Source: Pachyseris speciosa
Taxonomy: Eukaryota; Cnidaria; Anthozoa; Scleractinia; Pachyseridae
NCBI GenBank assembly: GCA_016490735.1
Contig: JAEMWC010000235.1
Span: 175,001 to 239,000 of the forward strand
Direction of reading: 5' to 3'
Length of the DNA stretch: 64,000 nt
The notes beneath the pieces are model-generated. The model did no database searches, was not told the DNA's origin, and saw nothing but the letters and a program-made list of their open reading frames with translations. Shown piece after piece: positions 1 through 13,040 of this stretch; position 1 is the first letter of the stretch, and each line of letters opens with the position of its first letter. Both the position numbers and the translations under genes were made by a program.

Positions 1-1178
1 ATGGCCCGTGTGCTGTGCACTTGGGCCTAAAATCAACAGGAAAAACTTGGTCTGTAACTTACAGTACAGACCTCTAACTCAGTAAGAGGCACATGCTAAA
101 GTGTCCACATTATCCAGGTGTCCGCATTAAGTGAGCTCAGAGAAAATGTGTGACCTTCTGAGTTGTTGGGACAAGGGAAACTGTGTGTTATAAGTAGGTG
201 TCCATAAAGCAGGACACAGTGTATTTTGTTATGTGTTTTGTTGTTATGCCTTTTTTGTATTTGTCTTCGCTTACATGTACCTTGAACATGTGCTAGTCTC
301 CCTTCTTCCACTCCACTGACCACAATCCCTTCATCTTTACTTTCTACTGATAAACCTAAAAAAGATACTTACATGAATTCCAGAGAATTCTGAACAAAAT
401 GCCAAAAGCCATTGCAAATGAAGGTATTTGTCAGTCATGAAGTTATCCAAGCTTACAAGAACTTAGTTTGGCTCAACAAATTAATACATTTTGGGAAGAG
501 CTTTGGAAAATCATATACAAAATTACTAAATTGAATGCTGCAAAGAAACTTAAAATAAAAAATTAGAGTAACTTAGGTTGCATTCAATTGACCATATTCC
601 AGTAATTAACATAAAAAAAGCAAAAAAGAAAAAAAGATTTCGTCTTTACGGCAACTTTTCATGACATATCAGCAACCTTTCATTAACAAATGATATTTTG
701 GACCGTTTTGCATTGTACTATAGTGACTCCAAAAATGTCACATAAGAGGTATTCAGTTTTCGTATTACAGAACACATTCATATTATTACAGTCAATCAAA
801 TACACAGTAGATTTTAACTAACCAAAGTCTAGTCTGTCCACTTCTGTAGACCGTGCTAGTTCAACTGTAAATGTACATTTCTGGCATAATTTTAGGCAAC
901 TGTAATTCTGTTAACAGAAACAAAAGACATCAGGTAAACCAGTCATTACAACATTTGCACACCACCGCAAGTGAAATATACCTTCTTAAAAAGAGGTACT
1001 CCCCTACAATTTCAAAATTAAAACAATTAAGACAAAAAGATTAGATATAACTTCATTCTTTTCAATGTCAGCTTGGCTGAAATAACCTTGTCAAGCACAG
1101 GCAATTTAACTAATACATTGATTAGTTCTAGATAACATTTGTGATAGAGGATTTCATGATCGCCATGATTTTACTTAC
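1..1178. other. sif intron sequence
   Basis: AT-rich non-coding sequence. The only exon-like item is a 17-bp stretch at 373-389 on the minus strand with AG/GT borders (see findings). The short open frames here show no family resemblance. Confidence 0.5.
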
Positions 1179-1219
1179 ATGATCTTCTAGGAAAGAGCCT
1201 TGTATAGGAGTGGAATATT
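1179..1219 (-). CDS. sif: sif short exon after the RBD core
   Basis: A 41-bp exon with borders TGTAG and GTAAGT. Joined in phase it reads EYSTPIQGSFLEDH, equivalent to the linker YVPQPEEDIYELL following the TIAM1 RBD. It ends in phase 0. Further exons are expected left of position 1179. Confidence 0.65.
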
Positions 1220-2629
1220 CTACAGAAGAAAAAGTTATTAAAATAGTTGAAATCAATTAAACTGATATAGATGTTGAGCAAGTAGACAGCACTGCCTTCC
1301 AGTCATTACAAACAAATTGGTATACATTGTTATACCTATAGCACCAGATGAATCTTCCTGTCCAAGTTTAAGAAAATAGGCAGCTGGATCAAGCTGACGT
1401 TTGCTGCAAGTATTTTCGACAACCTCGAATACAGTCATTTCATTGTGAAGGGGTATAACAGTGCTTTGGTTGTTATCCAAGCTGACGCGTAAAAAGTTTC
1501 CCATGTTTTTCCAGTCTGAGTGGCTGGACGACAAAGAAGCACTCTCCATCTGTAAAGTTCCCTCTTCCTCAGGAACATCGTCAATGCTATCTAAATTGGA
1601 TTGCCTATACAAAAACATATAATATTTCATTAAACAAGAAATTATTTAGCAACTGCTTTTAAATAATTCCATAGTTCCATTCAGGGAGATTGTAATTATT
1701 ACAATCTCCCTGAATGGAAAAAAAGTTCTGAGAACTCAAATAATAATTATCATCCACAGATCCAATAAATGGTAGCAATTCTTAATCTTGACTAACATTT
1801 CTCAACACATGAATGTAAAGAGCCATGTTACCAGAAATAAGTGGACATATTTATTATACTGACTTAAGGCAGGGTAACAAATGCTCTCAATTGAGTGTTA
1901 AAAATACTCAGCCTATCACTTCAGGGTCCCACAAGAACAACCATCAGGACTTTACAACTGCATGAGCTACTTTTTAAACCCCTCGAAGAAATACCAAGAC
2001 TCAATATAATTATGTATATCAAACGTTATGATGAGAAGCATAAAAATACAATCCATTATGTTTACTAGGCAGCCTGACAAAACAATGTTTTTTCCAGCTT
2101 TGAATGGAAATCATAAATTTCACCACTTGCCACCTATGCGTAACAGCTTTTCTAGATCGTTAAGATGCATGCAAAAGCTTTCAATAACCAGTGTGCAAAA
2201 CACAGAGATATCAGGGAAGCTTTATCATATGTAACACGGCTGCATCTTCTGATTTATAGGACCTTTCACTAGTACATGTATTTATCCGCCCATGATTCAG
2301 CTATTTTCTATAGTTATTACATTTCTTTTTTAAAATCTTTTCGTTTTTGTAGTTTACTCTTTGTTTATTGTAATTTGTATTTTAGCATACATATTTAGAT
2401 TTTTAGTATTTACATAGTTTTATATATTTTACATATATTTTATACATATATTTTATATTTTGTACGTCATCTTTAATCCAGCCTTCTGGCTGCCAAAGAT
2501 GTTTTATCAAATGAAGAATGATCCTCGCAGTTGTGAACGCAATTTATGCAATTGTGAAAAGAAGCCTGAAAAAAATTCAGGACTTCAACGGGGTTTGAAC
2601 CTGTGACCTCACGATTACAGGTGCGATGA

Positions 2630-2668
<39 letters not shown>

Positions 2669-5600
2669 AGGTCAATTGTGGGTTCATATGTTCCAGTGAA
2701 AGAAATGAGTGTGAATGATATAAATTATGAAATGAATCATATATGAACTGCGGAAATGAAATCAAATGAAGAATGATCCTCACAGTTGTGAACGCAATTT
2801 ATGCATTTTTTTTTTTCAGGCTTCTTTTTGCAATTGCATAAATTGCATTCACAACTGCAAGGATCATTCTTCATTTGATTTCATTTCCGCAGTTCATATG
2901 ATTCATTTCATATATCATTCACAAAGATGTTTTAATAAACTAACTATCTATCTGAATAACATCTATGAAAAATATTTTATTACGTTGCAGCCTTCCTGAA
3001 TAAGTTCAGACTCTAAGAATTAAGAATTAAGAATTAAATCACCTGAACCATGAGAAGAGAGAATAAATTTGTAGAGAATAAATTCTGAAATTTTACCATA
3101 ATTACAAATTAACCTTCGAAATAAGATCACATGCTGTGTCTAGTAACACCTCTCACTTACCGTCTTAACCTTGGAGTTCCAAGCCCTTTGTTAGCGTACC
3201 GATCCCTGATAGACTTAACACTTGCTGCATCGTTGATTCTAAGTGAAGTAAGAAGTGCACTTTTAAGCTTGCCCACAGAGCTAGCTGATCTTTTTGCTTT
3301 GTTTCTTGTTTTCACTTCCTCATCTGTGCTAGGGTCTCTAGCGCTCACCACAGCATGGAATGACATAACTGAAAAAATGTTCATCCTTGAAAGAGTTTGT
3401 TTGGTGTTTCTAGAAACACAAGCTAGCAGTGTCTGAGGATTGGGTAGCTGACTGCCGCGAATAGCTGCTATGTAGCACTGCAGTCGATACAAGTCAATGT
3501 TAAGGTGCTCCAAATTTTTATCCCACTTTGAAATCTGTAAATTAATGCAGAATTTATCAGTGACTAACATGTTAATGCGTAGTATTAAGTTTTAATATGA
3601 AAAACACATTGCTAAAATATGTAGAAAAGTCAGTCAACAGATCACTGTATTAAAAAGGATGCAGAAACTATTGTCTTTTGAGACTAGAAGGGATCTTTAT
3701 AAAGCTTTTATTCTACCACACTTTAATTACTGCTCTGAAACGTGGCACTTCTGTAATAAGAAGTCAGCTGACAAGTTAGAGATGGTGAACAAACGTGCGC
3801 TCCATTTTGTTTTTAGAGATAAGTCCTCACCTTATGAGGAACTTTGTAAGCGTATCGGTCTCTCAAGTCTTCGTGAACAGCGATTAGCAAAAAAATTGTC
3901 CACTGTTTTCAAGATATTAGCCAGCGATGCAGGACCTACAAGCTTACGTGATCTTATAACAGTAAGGTGCTCCACTTATAACCTTAGGGGCACCACAAAA
4001 CTTTAAAAAATCGAATTAATTATGGTTTTTAGACCACGCCAAAGGAGGCAAACACTTGATCTATCTATTCAAATTGACAACAATAAGATTGATTGTGTGA
4101 AAGAAACAGTATTTTTAGGTGTTATCCTTGATGAGCATTTGTCATGGAAGCCTCACATTCTTAGTGTCTCTAGAAAAATATCAAAATCTATAGGCATTAT
4201 TCATAAGTCAAGTTTTTGCCTTCCCAAAACTTCCTCACACTGTTTGTACTATAGTCTAGTTTACCCTTACTTAATATATTGTGTTTCAGTTTGGGGATCG
4301 ACATATCAGAGTAATTTAAATCACGTTATTCTTCTGCAAAAGAAGATAATAAGAATAATATCTAAAGTTCCTTTCAATTCCCACACTGATGTTCTTTTCA
4401 AAGAAAAGGAAATTTTGAAATTCTCTGACATTTATTTATACCAGATAGCTAAATTCATCTATCTTTTCAAAAGAGGTTTACTTCCTAATTATTTTCGTGA
4501 TATGTTTACTCTCGCAAGCCAGTTACATTCGCATTATACTAGAACTTGCAACCTTTTTTACATACCTCCCTGCCGAACTAATATTCGAAACTTCTCAATT
4601 CGTTTTCAAGGACCTAAGTTTTTCAACTCGTTAAGTCATGAAATTCAAAACAGTGAAAGCATCAGTTTGTTTGGGAAAAGAATTAAAAAATTCCTTCTTT
4701 CTTAGGCAAATATACTCATTGTTGAGCTACTTACTTCTTCTTTTCTTTTCTTTTTAAAATAATACATTTCATATTTCATGCTGTCCCCGTAATTTGTATG
4801 ATGTATCCTATATTGTCAGGAAGCCTATAGTTCATAAGCCCCCGGCTTCTATATAGGCTTTCTTGTATTTTTATGTGGTTAATGGCAAATAAATGGAAAT
4901 GGAAATGGAAATGGACCTTCCAAAAGTAAAATCAACAACTTTTGGCTTAAGATCATAGAGATACGCTGCATCAAAAGATACAAACATACAATACTTTTAA
5001 AAACTACTTAAGAACATTAGATCTCACGGGACTCTGAGTGCGATGAGGATCTATCCTCAGTTATATTTACTACTTTTAAAGTGCACCTAACACCAAAAAT
5101 TTTTTTTCACTAAAATAAATCTTTGCACCTGTTTGAAACGCATTGCACCTTTTTTAGCAAATCTTGACTAGTTATTTTGACTTTTCTAGGGTGTTAAAGT
5201 TGCAAAATCTGGCCATCGTCTGCCCCACGACCGAGTCAGAAGGGGCTTGGGTCTATTCTCGATTTGACATCACAAACTGATTTACATCGCATTAAGTCTT
5301 TGTAAATATGCATGCAAAGCAGTTTGTGACGTCAAATCGAGAATAGACCCAAGCCCCTTCTGACTCAGTCGTGGGGCCAGATTTTGCAACTTTAACACCC
5401 TAGAAAAGTCAAAATAACTAGTCAAGATTTGCTTAAAAAGGTGCAATGCGTTTCAAACAGGTGCAAAGATTTATTTTAGCGAAAAAAAATTGGGGGAGTT
5501 AGGTGCACTTTAATGATCACATTTTTTATACAATTTACTTAGTTACAACATTGTTAAATTCTTATATTTTAATATTAGTTAGTTCTTATCTTAATTTATT

Positions 5601-5727
5601 CTAACTTATACACCTTCAAAAGGCTTTTACAATTTCTTTTTTCTCTTTTTATTTCGTGGCGTACCTGTAAACTAGCTTTATAGCTAAGTGTACCAACCAC
5701 GTTAAATATATTGAAAAAAAAATACTA

Positions 5728-5778
<51 letters not shown>

Positions 5779-8700
5779 CGCATGAGAGTCCAAAATTGAC
5801 CTGTGGATTACTGAAGAAAAAATTAATTATGAAGATGTGAATGATTGTCATTGTGAATGCAACTTGAGCAGTAGAGAAAAGAAAGCCTGAAATAACAAAT
5901 TCAGGCTTGTGCAGGATTCAAACCCATGACCTCTGCAATACCAGCGCAGTGCTCTACCAACTGAGCTAACAAACCAACTGAGAGCTGGTCACTTGGTTGG
6001 TTCGTAACAAATTAAACCTGTGAGTGATGAAATGGATGAATATGAATAAATTCATATGAATAAAGAATATGAATATATGAGTCATATTCTGAACTGTGGA
6101 TTACAGAATGAAGAAGTGATCAAATGATCATTGCAATTATGAATAGGCTACTTGAGCAGTAGTGAAAAGAAAGCCTGAGTGTTTATTACAACTGCAACAA
6201 TCCTTCACATCCTCAGCATTAAGTTTGTTGTCCACTGTGAATTTATGAAGTAACTTTAACCAAGTCTCATCATAAACACTACAATTGACTGTGAAATCCA
6301 AACAAATTTGCCTGCCCCTGAAAATTAAGTAATATAGATATCAAGAAGGACAAGCTTCGTTTCTCTCCAATTTCTGTTGACTGTAAAGAATTTGAGCTCG
6401 TTAGTTCTACTTAGATCTTAGGGGTTACCATCTCCAATAACTTGTAGTGGAATTGTCATATCACAGAGGTTATTAAGAAAGCAAATAAGCATTTGTATTT
6501 TCTCGTTTTACTAAAATGTGCCAGAATTCCCATTAGCGACATTATCAGTTTCTATTTTACTTATGTTAGAGCCGTTTTAGAGTATTATGCACCAGTGTTT
6601 CATCACGCACTCCTTGGCTATCCTCGAGGCGACCTGAAGCGAGTGCAGAGACGTGCCCTATCTATCATCACGCCAGGCCAGTCTTTTTTTTAGGCCCAGA
6701 ATCTGGCATTGTTAAGTATCTCGACCCTTAATGACCAGCGATTAAATAAAGTTATGCAATGCAGATCATAAGCTTATTGCTTGACCTAATAAAGCATGTT
6801 TCTAGTTACAATCTAAGGAGACTGCACCAGTTTAATTGCTTTACAATGGAAACAAATCATTTTCAGAACACTTTTATTGCATCTATGATAGGGAGCATGT
6901 AAATATTTTCTTCATATACATAATTAATCTTAGTTTTATTGTATATTAAAATTTTGCAGTTTATTCCAATTACGACAAAGATATTTGTAACTTTAGATAC
7001 GGATAATTATATTTATATTGTACCTTTTAAGCCTGGTTTCCATATGATCTTAAGGGTCTGCGATTGGTCTGGGACACGATCGGCACCATGATCAGCGATC
7101 GGTCTGCGACACATTGTAGGCATATGGAAATATGTGTCCCCTGCGTCTGCAATGGTCTGCGATTGGTGATCGGGAAAGTAGAACTAGGTTCTACTTTCCC
7201 GATCACCCCGACTGTGTGTTGCAGACCGCCGCAGACACTGGTGACACATGTTTCCATGTCTGCAACGTGTCGCAGACCAATCGCCGATCGTGTCCCAGAC
7301 CTATCACAGACCCTTAAGATCATATGGAAACCAGGCTTTAATGCAATTCAGTCTTAGCAGACTGCCATGTTGATTTTGAATAAACCTTTTATTAATATTA
7401 TTATTATTGTTATTATTATTTGTGAATGATATATGAAATAAATCATACATGAACTGCGGAAATGAAATCAAATGAATGATCAAATGAATAAATTGCATTC
7501 ACAACTGCGAGGATCATTCTTCATTTGATTTGCTATGAGATGTTGAGAACCTTAATACAATCCTTGACTGTGCAGAGCATGAAAATCCTTTGGATTGCAT
7601 TCACTTGCTACAAAGCCATGAACTAAAAATTGGCACCTCCAGACACATTCAAATGAATATATGAGAGTCACAATCCTTTGCATGGCCACTCTTTTGTTTA
7701 AATGCCTAAACAGAGCAGTCAGTTGAAAGATTTTTAACTTTTACAGTACTATTCTTTTTGTACCTGTACTATCTGTAAGCTTAGATAATATATTAAATTT
7801 TTGTTTTTAAAAACCTCTTAACTTCTACTGAGCTTACAGTAGATATAAAGAATTATAGAATTTACCTGATCAAGGAAAGCCTGCTTATTCTTGGAATCAG
7901 TGACAACAGTAGACTGCAGCTCAGCCATCTTCTTAAGTTTAGAGTCTGAAGATATTTTAGCCTCTACTCTGTTGATTTCCGCTGTGAGAATATGCACCAT
8001 TTCATGTTTTCCCTTCTGCCCAGGGCCTGCTACAACTGATGCAGCCATGGAATGTATTGCTGTTATCCAGTTTTCAAGATCTGTTTGATTGGATGCCTGA
8101 TTCCAGGTTAAAAAGAAACAAGAGGCTACAATTAGCCTAAACTCGGGCTTGCAAAAAAAGTATTGTATCCCTAAATTAGCGCTAAACAAAAGAATAGAGG
8201 GAAGTCTGTCTTTCTTACATCGGACGCATTGTGTTTAGCTTGTGTTGGAGTCTATTTCTTTAGACCCCTATCAACATATATTCCTCTAAAATACAGCTCA
8301 ACCATTGAGAACAATAATTATAACACTTGTAAAAAATATTTTTAAAAGAACAAGAAAAAGAGAAACAGAAAAAATAAAGCCCGTGATATATACCACTAAA
8401 AGACATTGAACCCAGGTTAGCTGCATCACAGGCAGGAACAATGACCTTTAGGCCACAGAGGTTTATCGTTATGCAAGGTGATAAAAATAGTGTATTGATT
8501 CCAAAAAAAAACTAAGCACACTTGTTTTCGTTTCGATGGATAATTGTTTGAGAAAGGAAACGCTTATCGAACGATGTAGGATTTTTTCGCATAAACGTTA
8601 ATGGAGTCTCGGTGAAATGTGAGTAGAAAATTAATTAGCAGAGTGAAACTGTTTACAAATACGTCAATCCAGGGTCATTTGAAACACAAGAAAGGAACGT

Positions 8701-11700
8701 TTCTGGACAGTTTCAAGTGACACTAGTACATTTGTAAAAACTAATCGCTTATCATTCAAAAATTAAAGTCCAGAAATTGAGATATTGCAGGAAAATAGTA
8801 AATAAACTACCTGTCAAAGTCTCAGGGGTGTGTGATATCCCATACTTGAGTTATTCAACAAATTGTACATCTCAATGGAGCGGATACGGGGAACACGGCA
8901 GTCCATGCCATCTGGGGTTAAATTTTGGTCATGTTAAAAGCTTTCTTCTCGCTGTTGAACTTGCAAACATTCGTATAGACACTTCTCTTAACATATTAGT
9001 TGTTCAGACTTCAAAGACACAAGGTGAATTGACGTTTTCCGATACATGACAACAGGCATCAATCTTGCTGTTGATATGAGATTTACACTTCCGAATCACT
9101 CAGCCGTGAAAGGTCAAACTCCCTTTGTCTGTAGTCTCTAATTTTTGGCAGTCCCCTCGTGTCGCGTCTCCTCACAACTTCGCGCTTGCACGTGTCTTTC
9201 GCCCGCCCCACAATCCATCGCCAAAATTAGAGACTACTCGCAGTCTACTGAAGCAGACACGAGGAAACACGGCAGTCCATCTGGAGTTAAGTTTACTCAT
9301 GTTAAAAGCTTTCTTCTCGCCGTTGAACTTGCAAACATTCACATAGACACTTCTCTTAACATATTGTTTGTTCAGACTTCAAAAGACACAAGGTGAACCG
9401 ACATTTTCCGATACGTGACAACAGGCATCACTCTGTTAAAAATAGTTAGCGCTTGCGCAGAAACGCTGGAAGTGAGCTTCATGGATGATACTCAATGACG
9501 AAAAAGAAGAACCATCGGTAATTTTAGACCAGGGCGCCGCGCGAGACGCGGGCAGCCCGAGTAATAAATGCATACAGCATTATTAACATGGTGTCATTCG
9601 TAATCAATTTTCTAAAATTATTCTAAAATGATGATGATGATGAGAAGGAAGAGGAGGATGAGGATGATGATGATGATGATGATGGGGATGGTGATGATAC
9701 AGTCAAGCAGTGATGAGTTAAAGTTCTCACAAAGGCTGAGAATATAAATAGCCATCCAATTTTAAGGTTTTGGTTATTAAAGTTTGGTTGTCAACAGGAA
9801 CCATTTTTAAGACTCACGACTGCTGCTACTGACATGTTATGCAGCCCCTTTTCTTTCATTTGTTCTGTTCACATGAACTTGGACAGACGGTTGATGTAGT
9901 ATCATCTTGACTTAACATTAAGTCTTTTAACAGTTCCCACATCTGTTCGTGAAAGAAGCTATGAGTTCCCTTTAAAAAATATTGAACCAGTGCTATCAGG
10001 TAACGAGAAATTGCTCAAAAGTCCTAATTTATCTAATCTCTATAGGCAATATATTACCTGAAAAAAGTAGCCTTCTCCAAGCCTAGAGCTGACACTAAAC
10101 ACATGGTCTAACTTGGCATGTTCTGGCACAGCCTGTGCAACACAGCCATCAATCTCCAGTGTAAAGCTGGGTTCATCCAAGTCTTGAGGACTCACAGTCT
10201 TTTCATTGCAAACATAAAAGTTCAATGCACCACTCTTTAGTGACACCCAACATTTACGCCACTTCCTGTCAGAGGCAAGTTCAACTTTGCTTGATTTTAA
10301 TCTGACAAGGACATGCTTCACAGAGAGCCATCCGGCCTTGCGAGTTGCTCCACCTTGACGTGACTGAGCAATTCCAGATCTGGGCTTCAAATCGGCATCT
10401 GTTCCACAACTGCTATTGAGATCAGCATCATCATGAAATGAGGCTCGTATCTCCTAAAAGCGTGAAGAGATACGAGAGCACTCAGGTGCAGGCATTTATT
10501 CACCTTCACAGCAAGGTAAGAAGGTAAAGCCTTAACTAGTTCCAGTACCAGAAGTACATAATTTATAATCAGCTGCAGCAAACAAGCAAACTGAATGCAA
10601 GTAAATACTTGAGCGAGGCGACCAAAAGGAATTTTATTATAACTTGCCCAGCAAGGCGGCAAATAAACCAAGAAAATTACCTTCAGAGGTTCTGTGCTAT
10701 TTTATAATTTCAATAATTCTGATCAAGCTATAATGATATTGGATGGTTTTATTATGGGCTTGTTTTAGACAAAATAATAATAATAATAATAATTATTATT
10801 ATTATTATTATTATTATTATTGACACCAGTTTGTAGCATAAATTCAGAAATCTTGTTAGAATCCGTATCAATTAGAGGAAATGAACTGAAATCAGTTAAG
10901 AAGGTGGTTGAACTGGTATAGTCACGAGACATTCTTATATTAAATAATGCTACTTGATACAGACAGTTTTAGAACTCAGAGAGGAGCAAACCGAATACCA
11001 AAACTATTTTAAACGCTAGCTACATAATGAGATCACAATTTGCTTACCACAGGACTGATATTGGAATTCAAATCAGCAATGTGTTTGTAGTAGCTCATTT
11101 CAGTTGCATCATCTATGTCTGTTGACAAGTTGCTCCTTGAGCTGACTGAGTAGTCAGAGTCACTAGCAACAGACAGGCGTGCCGAGAGTTCCTTGTCGTG
11201 AGATGGTGACATGCGAGATACTTTACGATGTTCAACTGAGTCACTTCCAACATCTTCCATTCCATATCCACTGTCACCTGGGTCATTACTGCTGGGTAAA
11301 TGAGCCACAGGAGTACTACTACGAGATCCAACAGGGCTATGCCCTTCCCTAGCAACAAGAGTGCTACTGGAATTATAGTGCTCACCATCACTCTTGTAAA
11401 GAGTTCCATTCAAAGGTGCAGTTTTGATGTTTAATTCAATGTCATTTATCTGAATGGTTGGTGTAGGATCAGAAGTCTCACTTTCTTTTCTTGATGAGTT
11501 AATCTATTTGTTGGTAAAAAATGCAAGCATTATTTTTAGTATTCTTTAAGGATTTTATTATCTAAGAGGCACGCCTTACAAACTCACAAACTCAGCTTAC
11601 TTGTAACTTAATAATAAATGTCTACGTGCCTGAAGACACATGGTGACTAGTGATTTACATGCCACTTTAAACAAAAACAATCATTAAAAAAATTCAAACA

Positions 11701-13009
11701 AAATTACACTGGTGATTATTATTACCAGTAAGTGGTAAACTAATATACATGTAATCTAATCAAGCAAAAATACAAAGCTAGCAGAACGAGATACTAGACA
11801 AAAATATATGTTACCACATTACAGAAAAGAACACTGACAACAACAACAAAACAGAAATAATGTACAAGGCACCCTCACCTTGGTCTGAGGAACTGACGAC
11901 GAAGTTCCTGACACCGAACGCATGCGTCCAGCCTGGTTAAATAGAAGTAGAAATTTATATATGTTGTATGTGTATTAAACATGTTAATACATATAACATA
12001 ACAACAAAAATTACATTGCTAGTTGTAAATCAGTATTACTGAGAGACTGGCAGGGATATTTGATGTTAAAATCACCCTGAAATTTAAGTAATTAAAATGA
12101 AACCTTGAACATACCCAGCAAAAATCCAAGAACTTCTGTGCTTCCTCTTCAGAAACAAAATTGAGTCCCCACGCATGGTTCTCTGTATAATTAAAAAGAA
12201 TGACTGTGTCAAACATTAAATACTCCTTCTGTTGCTAATTATAATATATGATGTGTGGCACTCTAAAGGCTAAACAAAATATTAATTCAGTCAGCATTTA
12301 AATTAACAAAGAAATCATAGTTAATACAGTGTACTAATAAATTGAATTTCATAAACTTGTGAAACTAAATTACATGTTACAAAGTAAACCATTAAATCCA
12401 TCTTATAATTTGTCTGAACACATACATCAATTTCCTCCTTCATGTTTATATCACTAAAGACTTACTTGATTTGCGATTTCTCCACTGAACAAAACACTCA
12501 GATGTCTTCTTCAGGCGAATTTCTGGAAAGGAATTGGACACAAACTTATTTCAACAATTAATATTTCAGTGAGAATATGATCTGCATTCAGAGGACATAA
12601 AAGTTTCAAAGTGACACAGCTATATTTAAATATAATTATATATTTATATATGGTGTGATCATCCAGTAGGTGAGAGACTGTGATTGAGATCTGGAATGAG
12701 CTGTTGCATAATATAATGTTTGACTAAACTGACCGAAGTTATGGCCAGCAGCCTGTAATTAATGTATAGCTAGGCACCAACATCGTCTTTGGGACTAGTT
12801 TCTCCAGATCAATCCTAGTTAAAGAGAATAATTCTCTCATTACCATTCAAGTTTATTTCTGCACTGAACACCGTTTCATTGTTCATCAATGCTGTGACAA
12901 GAAACACGTCTTCTGAATTCACCTACAAGACAAAATCATGTTACAGAATTGCACATAGTAGAGAAACGAACGCATATATTTTCCTTCCATTGTATTATCC
13001 CCCAATGAA

Positions 13010-13040
<31 letters not shown>

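Larger units (their letters stand above)
3590..5780 (+). mobile_element. CR1/L2-like LINE 3' fragment, interrupted by two later insertions
   Basis: The reading frame at 3659-4006 carries the RT C-terminal part (FILPHFNYCSETWHF, SSPYEELCKRIGLSSLREQR, YNLRGTTKL). It is cut at 4007 and resumes at about 4915 as LPKVKSTTFGLRS with in-frame stops, the expected next block of this family. A second LINE (4008-4914) and a TTAA-flanked MITE (5080-5509) account for the gaps. The 3' end is an (ATT)n run at 5729-5776. Confidence 0.65.

Noticed and set aside
2581..2653. A genuine tRNA gene.
   Set aside because: The anticodon arm does not pair properly and the segment is repeated inside a MITE family.
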